Assembly: GCA_964540965.1 (NCBI GenBank)
Contig: CAZIOT010000020.1
Location: 1 to 59,272, forward strand
Source of the DNA: JADYZU01 sp964540965
GTDB lineage: Bacteria; Pseudomonadota; Alphaproteobacteria; Rhodobacterales; Rhodobacteraceae
Direction of reading: 5' to 3'
DNA length: 59,272 bases
In this document: positions 46,125 to 53,255 of the stretch, piece after piece
How positions within the stretch are numbered: position 1 is the first letter of the stretch
Layout of the letters: each line of letters opens with the position of its first letter
Translations under genes and position numbers: made by a program
The notes under the pieces: generated by a model
Databases searched by the model: none
The model's input: only the letters and a program-made list of their open reading frames with translations
Told to the model about the DNA's origin: nothing

Positions 46125-46817
46125 TCACGATTGCGTGGACAGGTGTCGGGCGACCGCTTTCGCCGTCGCCTTGGCGGAACCCGGGTTCTGCCCGGTGATC
46201 AGCCGCCCGTCGCTGACGGTGTAGGAGACGAAGGGCAGCAGCGCCTTGGTGTAACGCGCGCCGCGCGCTGTCATCTCGGCCTGGGCGTTGTAGGGCATCT
46301 GCCGCGCGACACCGGCCAGCACCTCCTCGCGCCAGGAAAAGCCGGTCAGGCGACGGCCCTCGACCAGAAGCCGCCCGTCCGACAGGCGGGTGTTCAGAAG
46401 CCCGCAATAGCCGTGGCAGACCGAACCGACGACACCGCCCCCCTCCCAGATCTCGCGGGTCAGGCGTTGCAGGCCGGGGCTGTCGGGAAAGTCCCACATC
46501 ACCGCATGGCCGCCGGTGAAATAGATCGCGTCGAACCCGGCCGGGTCGATCTGATCCGGGCTGGCGGTCTGATCCAAGAGCGCCATCTTCGCCGGATCGT
46601 TCAGCCAAGCCTTCGCGCTGGCATCCAGCAGCGGCCATTTCAGCGCCCGCGGCTCAAGCGGCGAGTGTCCGCCCGCGGGGCTGACGATCCGCTGGTCCCA
46701 CCCCTGCGCCGCAAAGACATCCCAGGCGTGGGTGAGTTCGGACAGCCAGAGGCCGGTCGGATGGTCGGGATCTTCGTAATGGGCGACGTTGGTGACGACG
46801 TGCAGGATGCGTTTCAT
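46125..46817 (-). CDS. DJ-1/PfpI-family protein
   Basis: A 230-aa class I glutamine-amidotransferase-like protein resembling HchA/Hsp31-type glyoxalase III or deglycase. The catalytic elbow is Cys134-His135 (VGSVCHGYCGLL), and Glu26 (LSELTHAWD) is the usual acidic partner. The protein has YFTGGHAVMWDF and SYTVSDGRLITGQNPGSA. I chose ATG 46817, which overlaps the oxidoreductase stop (ATGA). Together with the upstream reductase it probably handles reactive carbonyls or electrophiles. Confidence 0.88.
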   Translation of the reverse strand: MKRILHVVTNVAHYEDPDHPTGLWLSELTHAWDVFAAQGWDQRIVSPAGGHSPLEPRALKWPLLDASAKAWLNDPAKMALLDQTASPDQIDPAGFDAIYFTGGHAVMWDFPDSPGLQRLTREIWEGGGVVGSVCHGYCGLLNTRLSDGRLLVEGRRLTGFSWREEVLAGVARQMPYNAQAEMTARGARYTKALLPFVSYTVSDGRLITGQNPGSAKATAKAVARHLSTQS

Positions 46818-48085
46818 GTCCGGGCCTCCAGCCAGCGGCGATAGCTCTTGTTCAGACCGCGCGTGCGCAACTGGTCGCGCAAGAGGACCAAGGGTGCCCA
46901 GGCGCGGAAGGTCGGGCGCAGACCCCGGCCCATGCGCTGCAATTGCAGCTTGGTCAGCGCCATTGTGGCCATGCTGGCGAGGTTGCTTTTCCATATGACG
47001 CGCGGAACCTCGATCACCGCCTCGGCCTGCTTCCAGCGGTCGGGAAGGTCCGGCGCATAGGCCAGCGCCTGCGCGACCCCGACCATGGCCACACCGGGGC
47101 GGCCATCCTCGGGGGCCAGCGCGTCCTCGGCCACGGCACGGCTGCGGATGCCGCCGGTGACCATGACCGGCATCGCCGCCACCGCCACGATGTCGCGGGC
47201 GAAGTCGAGGAAATAGGCCTCGCGCCGGGCGGTGCTGGCCTTTTGGGGCTGATCCTTGGCGCGGCCGTGCATGGCGGGGCTTTCATAGCTGCCGCCCGAG
47301 ATCTCGACCAGATCGACGGCTTCGGCATTCAGGAGCCGCACCACCACCGCCGCATCCTTGGCGTCGAAACCGCCCTTCTGGAAATCGGCCGAGTTCAGCT
47401 TGACGCCGACGCCAAAGCCCGCCCCCACCCGCGCCCGCGTGGCGCGGACGATCTCGATCAGGATCCGCGCCCGGTTTTCAAGCGAGCCGCCCCACTGGTC
47501 CTGACGCCGGTTGGTCAAGGGCGACAGGAACTGGCTGAGCAGGTAGCCATGCGCCGCGTGAACCTCCACCCCGTCGAAGCCGGCCATTTCGGCCAGCGCG
47601 GCGGTGGTGGCGAACTGGTCGATGACGCGGTGGATCTCGGCCTCGGTCATGGCGCGGGGCTTGGGGAACAGGCTGGAATAGCGCCCCATTTCCACCGGCA
47701 CAGCGGAAGGCGCGATGGCCTCGGGGTTGGTCTTGGCAAAGACCTGCCGGCCCGGATGGTTGATCTGCATCCAGATCCGGGCGCCCTGCGCCTTTGCGCT
47801 GCGCGCCCAGTCCTGGAAGGGGGCCAGCGGCTGGCGGTCGTCCAGCACCACCCCGCCCGGCCCGGTCACGGCGTCGGCTGCGACCATGACATTGCCGGTC
47901 AGGATCAGCCCGGCCCCGCCCGCGCCCCATTGCCGGTAAAGACCCATCAGCGCCTTGCCCGGCAGGTGGCCCGCGTCGGCCATGTTCTCCTCCATCGCGG
48001 CCTTGGCGATCCGGTTCGGGATGACCTGTCCACCGGGCAGGGTCAGAGGCTGAAAAAGCGGCGTTTGCGTGGTCGTGTCGAACAT
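46814..48085 (-). CDS. NADH:flavin oxidoreductase (old yellow enzyme family)
   Basis: A 423-aa FMN TIM-barrel reductase that typically reduces the C=C bond of unsaturated carbonyls. Signatures: NRIAKAAMEENMAD near the start, QINHPGRQ, and HAAHGYLLSQFLSPLTNRRQDQWGGSLENRARILIEIV with the FMN and substrate His residues. There is no C-terminal Fe-S/Rossmann part as in DadH-type enzymes, so it is a single-domain OYE with an extra C-terminal helical tail. ATG 48085 faces the divergent MerR gene. Confidence 0.92.
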   Translation of the reverse strand: MFDTTTQTPLFQPLTLPGGQVIPNRIAKAAMEENMADAGHLPGKALMGLYRQWGAGGAGLILTGNVMVAADAVTGPGGVVLDDRQPLAPFQDWARSAKAQGARIWMQINHPGRQVFAKTNPEAIAPSAVPVEMGRYSSLFPKPRAMTEAEIHRVIDQFATTAALAEMAGFDGVEVHAAHGYLLSQFLSPLTNRRQDQWGGSLENRARILIEIVRATRARVGAGFGVGVKLNSADFQKGGFDAKDAAVVVRLLNAEAVDLVEISGGSYESPAMHGRAKDQPQKASTARREAYFLDFARDIVAVAAMPVMVTGGIRSRAVAEDALAPEDGRPGVAMVGVAQALAYAPDLPDRWKQAEAVIEVPRVIWKSNLASMATMALTKLQLQRMGRGLRPTFRAWAPLVLLRDQLRTRGLNKSYRRWLEART

Positions 48086-48125
48086 CTCGGCGATCCTTGT
48101 CTTCGGCTCGCACCCCATATAAGGT

Positions 48126-48141
48126 TTGAACCTAGGTTTAA
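48126..48141. promoter_or_regulatory. MerR-family operator
   Basis: TTGAACCTAGGTTTAA: a perfect 10-base core AACCTAGGTT (48129-48138) with one mismatch in the outer arms. It lies between the divergent merR (ATG 48159) and oxidoreductase (ATG 48085) genes. MerR proteins bind such dyads between the -35 and -10 elements. Confidence 0.7.
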
Positions 48142-48158
48142 GGTCAAGGGGGCCGGAG

Positions 48159-48530
48159 ATGAAAATCGGCGATATCGCCCGCGCGGCCGGCGTGACCACC
48201 TCGCGCATCCGCTTTTACGAGCGCGAGGGCATCATTCCCCCGGCCGGGCGGGGCGCGAACGGCTATCGCGACTACCCGGCCGATCTGGTGGCACGGCTGC
48301 GCTTCATCGAGCAGGCGCAGGATCTGGGCTTTACGCTTAAGGAAATCGCCAGCGTCGAGGTCCATGACGGCCCGCACATCGTCTCCTGCACCGACGCGCT
48401 GGCCATGCTGGCGGAAAAGCACAGGACCATAACCGCCCTCATCGCCGAAGCCCGCGACCGCAAACGCCGGATCGAGGCGATGATGGCCGAGTTGGAGGCG
48501 AGCAGGGAAGCCGAGTTGACCGCCGGCTGA
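48159..48530 (+). CDS. MerR-family regulator
   Basis: A 123-aa regulator: winged HTH (MKIGDIARAAGVTTSRIRFYEREGIIPP, NGYRDYPADLVARLRFIEQAQDLGFTLKEI) followed by a C-terminal coiled-coil (about 82-118). Only Cys77 is present, so metal sensing by a Cys cluster is unlikely; redox or electrophile sensing by this Cys is possible. ATG 48159 gives the standard N-terminus. It is divergent from the old-yellow-enzyme/DJ-1 pair, its likely target. Confidence 0.88.
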   Translation: MKIGDIARAAGVTTSRIRFYEREGIIPPAGRGANGYRDYPADLVARLRFIEQAQDLGFTLKEIASVEVHDGPHIVSCTDALAMLAEKHRTITALIAEARDRKRRIEAMMAELEASREAELTAG

Positions 48531-48637
48531 GCGCTGTCACGATGATGCGCAGCGTAGCGCGGGTCTTCTCTTGGTAACGCACTGACCTGCAGCGGGATTT
48601 TTTCCCACATGCGACTAAGTTCCACCCTCATTGATCG

Positions 48638-48991
48638 TCAAAGCCAGAACATGACGGTTGCTACGAGGGCGGCGGCGGACAGGAACGTCCTGGCGCATCG
48701 GTCGTAGCGGGTTGCGATCCACCGCCAGTCCTTCACTCGGCCGAACATGATCTCGATCCGGTTGCGGCGCCGGTAGCGTCGCTTGGCGTATCGGACCGCC
48801 TTGCCACGCGACTTCCGCCCGGGGATGCAGGGGCGTATCCCCTTGTCTTTCAACGCATCCCGGAACTAGTCGGCGTCATATCCCCGGTCCGCGATCATCC
48901 ACTCGGCAGCAGGCAGACTGCTCAACAGGGCTGCGGCGCCCGTGTAGTCACTAACCTGACCGGCGGTCATGAAGACCTTCAGGGGCCGTCC
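48638..48991 (-). pseudogene. remnant of an IS5-family transposase
   Basis: The C-terminal part of a DDE transposase: GRPLKVFMTAGQVSDYTGAAALL, ADRGYDAD, then an in-frame amber stop at 48866-48868 where relatives have Trp, then FRDALKDKGIRP, NRIEIMFGRVKDWRWIATRYDRCARTF and a normal stop at 48638. The catalytic C-terminal Glu region remains, but the N-terminal half is missing: homology ends near 48991, though the frame is open to 49054. No terminal inverted repeats are evident. It marks the left edge of a compositionally different region. Confidence 0.85.
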
Positions 48992-49072
48992 TGACCCTAG
49001 TTCGGGAGGTGTCACTTTGCCCTTGAATTCACATTGCCAAATGAACCTGGCCAAGCCTTCAGAAAAATGAAC

Positions 49073-49462
49073 TCAAGAGTTCTCCCGATAGTCGGGGTCG
49101 TCCCTGTAAGCGAAGCCGAGCGCCTTCATGAGCCGCAACATGGCTGGGACATAACCTGGAATGGCGGGCTCGCCCTCAGCATTCATGAAATGTGCTTCTA
49201 CCATTTCCATTGCCTCAGGCCCAAGATCGGGGTGAATATCGAGGAAGACGCAACCTGGCCCACCTTCAATCCAGACGGTATCATCGTCGAGGCCCGCACA
49301 AAGACTCCAACCGATCTGCCTGGCATCCAGCCAGTCTGTGATTTCGGAAACGTCAGTGCAGATATCCCTGAAGCCACCGGCTTCGTCGACGAGCGCCAGA
49401 TAATACACGTCACGACCAAGGCGCCGCGCAATGCCGTCGATGGTTTCGATCGCTTCGGTCAT
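49073..49462 (-). CDS. hypothetical protein, 129 aa
   Basis: An acidic soluble protein I do not recognise. It has no signal peptide or membrane helix. Features: GRDVYYLALVDEAGGFRDIC, WLDARQIGWSLCAGLDDDTVWIEGG, FLDIHPDLGPEAMEMVEAHF. ATG 49462 is preceded by GAGGGAG, which supports expression. The upstream TTG 49477 is an alternative start. It lies next to the transposase remnant and downstream of the esterase-like gene on the same strand. Confidence 0.6.
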   Translation of the reverse strand: MTEAIETIDGIARRLGRDVYYLALVDEAGGFRDICTDVSEITDWLDARQIGWSLCAGLDDDTVWIEGGPGCVFLDIHPDLGPEAMEMVEAHFMNAEGEPAIPGYVPAMLRLMKALGFAYRDDPDYRENS

Positions 49463-49535
49463 TTGGTTCTCCCTCAATGTCGCGGTAAACCATGTTGGTG
49501 TGGGCGCGTTGCGACCACGCGTACTTCTCTGGCAT

Positions 49536-50123
49536 TCAGTCGGTATTGAACAGGTCTGGTCGGCTTTCGATCAGTTCTGCCATATGGTCAAAACGATGGG
49601 ATCCACCCTCGAAGGCAACAAAGGGCAGCCGTCCCTTGATAAGATCAATCGTTGCCTGCGCGTCCAGGATTTCATCCCCCATATCGAGAACTATGGTGCC
49701 CCGTCCGTCCAAGCGAAAGCTGAGCGCGCCATAAGCCATGACGCAATCTTCCTTTAGTTCATACGGGTCTCCGATGTGGTTGACCCCACGACCAACGTAA
49801 GCCTGCAGAGTGCTGCCCGGTGTGATCGAGGGGTTAATCGCAATGAATGGACGGCCAAACTCGGCCCCCAGCCAAGCGGCAAAGAAGCCGCCCAGGCTTG
49901 TTCCGACGACAAGCGCCTTGGGATGACGCTTCAACCCGGCTGCAAACCTCTCGAAGACTAGCTGCGGATGCAGGGTGTAGTCGACTGTGAGGCCGTCAAC
50001 CGGGCGCACCGCAGAAAGGGCACGGATCTTGTTCTTGCTGGGATCGAAGTGTGAACCCCAACCGTGGCAATAGAAAATGTTGCCACCTTCACTTTCACCC
50101 AAAGCCCTTGACTGACCGCACAT
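49536..50123 (-). CDS. YqiA-like alpha/beta-hydrolase
   Basis: A 195-aa compact esterase. NIFYCHGWGSHFDPSKNK is the oxyanion strand, GTSLGGFFAAWLG holds the nucleophile Ser76, and a C-terminal GGSHRFDHM provides the likely His. It resembles UPF0227/YqiA-type proteins. ATG 50123 is preferred, with AGGAG seven bases upstream; the frame extends 16 codons further. Substrate unknown. Confidence 0.75.
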   Translation of the reverse strand: MCGQSRALGESEGGNIFYCHGWGSHFDPSKNKIRALSAVRPVDGLTVDYTLHPQLVFERFAAGLKRHPKALVVGTSLGGFFAAWLGAEFGRPFIAINPSITPGSTLQAYVGRGVNHIGDPYELKEDCVMAYGALSFRLDGRGTIVLDMGDEILDAQATIDLIKGRLPFVAFEGGSHRFDHMAELIESRPDLFNTD

Positions 50124-50538
50124 TCCTGCGCTCCTGTTTGCCGGACCTACCGTCTCAGAGACATGTGTCAAATTCGGGCAGATCGACGATCACCTTCCGG
50201 CACAATGGCTTGCGTGGATAGCCCATCGGGGGTCGCAGGGTCCGTTGCGCCTCTTGATCGAGATCGAGCCGGAGAGCGCCACCGGTTCGGGCGAGCCGGC
50301 GAGGGGGATCAAGGTCGAGGGACAAGGCGAGTGGAACGCCCGCAAGCATGAGGGGCCAAGAAGCGGCTTGTGCAACAGAGCCGATGCGGGCACTGGGCAA
50401 CTGGGATCCACAGGTCATCCAGCGCGAGTTGACCCGCGAAGTTGTGCCAAAGATGGGAGGCGGCGCGGCCGATCAGTTTTGGCCGTTGACGCCATAGTCT
50501 TGCACCGCAATGGTGGCTCTGCCTTGCCAGGAGGACCA
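50124..50538. other. spacer upstream of the WYL-regulated operon
   Basis: About 415 bases between the divergent hydrolase and WYL genes. Both strands have open frames without recognisable products. It must hold the promoter of the WYL-led operon, and the right end carries its CAGGAGGA ribosome binding site. No clear inverted repeat stands out. Confidence 0.5.
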
Positions 50539-51525
50539 ATGCGCTACGCCCGCCAAGAAGATCTGCAAAAGCTGGCGCTGACCATGCAAGGTTCAGCTGA
50601 AGGGGTTTCCCTTCGCGATATCGAACGGGAATTCGGCGTATCGCGCCGCACGGCAGAACGCATGCGCGATGCCGTGCGCAACGCATACCCCCAGATAGAG
50701 GAGATTTCCGGAGAAAGCGGACGAAAATACTGGCGTTTTCCGCCTGGTTCATTGGGCCGGATGGTCGAGCCGACCCTAGATGAACTGACCGCCGGGCACC
50801 GCGCAGCCGCCATTGCACGGCGCGAGGGGGATGAGGTGACGGCAGACACGCTGGAGCGCCTGCTGACAAAGGTGCAGGCAATGTTTCGCGAGGATCGCCG
50901 CCGGAAGATCGCAGCTGACCTTGAAGCGCAACTGATGGCCGATGGCGTTGCCTTTCGACCTGGACCGCGTGAAGAAATTCCCTCTGAGATCTTGTCCGCA
51001 CTTCGGGAGTCAATTCTTGCCGGGGTAATGGTCTCCGCCGACCATCGCGCGCGCGGCACGGCAAAACTCTCACGAAATACCCGGCTCGGCCCGATTGCGA
51101 TGCTATTTGGACAGGGGCGCCAATACCTATTGGCTTGGAGTGAATATCAGGACGATCTGCGTCTGTTTGCGCTGGCTGGTTTCGAACGGATTTCATTGGA
51201 GCCCGATGTCTACGAACGCCCCAAAGGTTTCGATCTGCAGGAGTGGTTGTCAGAAAGCTTCGGTGTCTGGCGCGAAGAACCGCAGGACGTCGTCTGGCGC
51301 TTTCTGCCCGAGGTCGCCGATGAAGCCGCTGGATATGTGTTTCATCCGAAACAGGAGACCGAGCGTCTGGACGACGGATCACTGATGGTCCGTTTCCGCG
51401 CTGGAGGCCGCCAGGAAATGGAATGGTACTTGGTGAGGTGGGGCGATCAGGTCAAGGCGCAGTTCTTGGCAGCTTCTGGTAACCCAGTTTCTGATACGAC
51501 CGAAAGTGACGCACCCCAAGGGTAA
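50539..51525 (+). CDS. WYL-domain transcriptional regulator
   Basis: A 328-aa YafY-type regulator. An N-terminal HTH (about 8-55; LQKLALTMQGSAEGVSLRDIEREFGVSRRTAERMRDAV) is followed by a WYL-like domain (about 150-215; GTAKLSRNTRLGPIAMLFGQGRQYLLAWSEYQDDLRLFALAGFERI) and a WCX-type C-terminal part. WYL proteins bind ligands, possibly nucleic-acid fragments, and often head defence operons. The start ATG has a near-ideal AGGAGGA. It is 33 bases upstream of the phosphatase-ADP-ribosylglycohydrolase gene. Confidence 0.9.
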   Translation: MRYARQEDLQKLALTMQGSAEGVSLRDIEREFGVSRRTAERMRDAVRNAYPQIEEISGESGRKYWRFPPGSLGRMVEPTLDELTAGHRAAAIARREGDEVTADTLERLLTKVQAMFREDRRRKIAADLEAQLMADGVAFRPGPREEIPSEILSALRESILAGVMVSADHRARGTAKLSRNTRLGPIAMLFGQGRQYLLAWSEYQDDLRLFALAGFERISLEPDVYERPKGFDLQEWLSESFGVWREEPQDVVWRFLPEVADEAAGYVFHPKQETERLDDGSLMVRFRAGGRQEMEWYLVRWGDQVKAQFLAASGNPVSDTTESDAPQG

Positions 51526-51558
51526 CTTCAGCTTGAAACAACAAAGAAAGTACAGCCC

Positions 51559-53127
51559 TTGCTTCGTGACAGCACATCCCACCCCCTTCGCATCGACAGC
51601 CTGCCTGTTGGCAATGGTCATCTCGGTCTAACCCTTTGCCCAGGCAAGAAAGGCGACAGCGTCTTTGGCGCGGGATGGGACCGCGATCTGGTTGCTGACC
51701 TGGACGTGATAGAGGCTTGGGGGGCGCAAGCAGTCCTGACCTTGATCGAGGATTCTGAATTCGATCTGCTTTCTGTCACGGGTCTTGGCGCTGCGGTAAG
51801 GGCACGCGGCATGGACTGGCATCATTTCCCAATCCCCGATCTGGGTGTGCCGACGCCAGAGGGCATGGCGCGCTGGCGCGAGGTGTCGCCCCAGCTTCAT
51901 CGCATCCTGGAAAATGGCGGCCGGGTGCTGGTCCATTGCCGGGGCGGGCTGGGACGCGCGGGAACGATTGCCGCCCTTCTGCTGGTTGAGCGCGGGCGTT
52001 CAGCGAGCGAGGCCATGACCCTCGTCCGCGCAGCACGGCCCGGGGCAATCGAGACGCGTGTTCAGGAACGCCTTGTGACCGATTGCGCTCGACATGATGG
52101 GCTGCCGTTGGTCCGACTTCATGCAAGTCTTCTGGGCGGTGCCATCGGGGACAGTCTGGGAGCCGAGATCGAGTTCCTGTCGCTCGCGGAAATCCGCCGT
52201 AGTTTTCCGGACGGCATTTCGGAACCGCCACCGCACATGGGGCTGCGCGGCGCCATCACAGACGACACCCAGATGACGCTGTTCACGGCCGAGGGGGCCA
52301 TGCGCGCGCGAGTACGCGACATTCTGAAGGGTATCTGCCACCCGCCGTCCGTGATCCATCATGCGCTGTTGCGCTGGTACAGAACTCAAGGCAGCACTCC
52401 GAAGGTTCAGACCGACAATGTCGGGCTGATCAATGACCCACGCCTTCGGGTCTGCCGCGCGCCTGGCTATACCTGCCTGTCATCCCTGGCGGCGAGCGCC
52501 CATTTCGGGGATCCGGCACGAAACAACAGCAAAGGTTGCGGGACCATCATGCGGGTTGCTCCGGTCGGCCTGATGTTCCCCCCCGACCAGGTTCGTTCGC
52601 TGGCCATTGAGACTTCCGCCTTGACGCATGGCCACCGGACCGGCCAGCTTGCGGCGGCAGCCTGGGCAGAAATGCTTGCCGATGTCGCAGGGGGTGCTGA
52701 TCTGGAAAGGACTTCAGCCCAGACGGCAGCGACCTATGCGCGACTGACTGGGGGCGAAGAGACTGCCCGGGCAATTCAAGCAGCACTGCGCGCGCCCCGG
52801 GACGGTACTGGGGAAACAGTCGAATCCCTGGGGGGTGGCTGGACCTCGGAAGAGGCCCTGTCGATCGCGCTCTATGCCTGTCTCGCCGGAAACTCCTTCG
52901 AAGAGGCCCTCCTGATTGCAGCCACCCATGGTGGGGACAGCGATTCAACTGCGGCGATTGCTGGCAATATGCTGGGTCTGATTGATCCTGCGGCTGTCCT
53001 TCGGCACCGGTGGGCGGAAATCGTCGAAGGTGCGGACATCATCTCGCGGTTGGTTCGGGATTACGGGCAGCTTTCATCCGATATCAATGCCGCACGTGAC
53101 CTCTTCGAAGTCTATCCCGGTGGGTAA
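51559..53127 (+). CDS. dual-specificity-type phosphatase fused to ADP-ribosylglycohydrolase
   Basis: A 522-aa two-domain protein. The N-terminal half (about 10-175) is a protein-tyrosine/dual-specificity phosphatase with the loop HCRGGLGRA (Cys127, Arg133) and a possible general acid Asp94. The C-terminal half (about 185-515) is a DraG/ARH-type ADP-ribosyl hydrolase with GGAIGDSLG, metal motif TDDT (234-237) and GGDSDST (458-464). It should remove ADP-ribose, and perhaps phosphate, from modified protein or nucleic acid. No ATG precedes the conserved start, so TTG 51559 is used. Confidence 0.88.
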   Translation: MLRDSTSHPLRIDSLPVGNGHLGLTLCPGKKGDSVFGAGWDRDLVADLDVIEAWGAQAVLTLIEDSEFDLLSVTGLGAAVRARGMDWHHFPIPDLGVPTPEGMARWREVSPQLHRILENGGRVLVHCRGGLGRAGTIAALLLVERGRSASEAMTLVRAARPGAIETRVQERLVTDCARHDGLPLVRLHASLLGGAIGDSLGAEIEFLSLAEIRRSFPDGISEPPPHMGLRGAITDDTQMTLFTAEGAMRARVRDILKGICHPPSVIHHALLRWYRTQGSTPKVQTDNVGLINDPRLRVCRAPGYTCLSSLAASAHFGDPARNNSKGCGTIMRVAPVGLMFPPDQVRSLAIETSALTHGHRTGQLAAAAWAEMLADVAGGADLERTSAQTAATYARLTGGEETARAIQAALRAPRDGTGETVESLGGGWTSEEALSIALYACLAGNSFEEALLIAATHGGDSDSTAAIAGNMLGLIDPAAVLRHRWAEIVEGADIISRLVRDYGQLSSDINAARDLFEVYPGG

Positions 53128-53255
53128 TCGCGGGGTCAAACATCCGAAGGCGGGCTTGTTGATCGTGCAGAAGAGAGCGGGAATGGTCGTATAAACCATT
53201 GAGTCAGAATGGCATCCCGTTACATTCTGCAATTCATGCACCGAGATCGAAACTC

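Noticed and set aside
50155..50418. 87-codon minus-strand ORF in the spacer before the WYL gene
   Set aside because: No ribosome binding site, low-complexity product, overlapping open frames on both strands.
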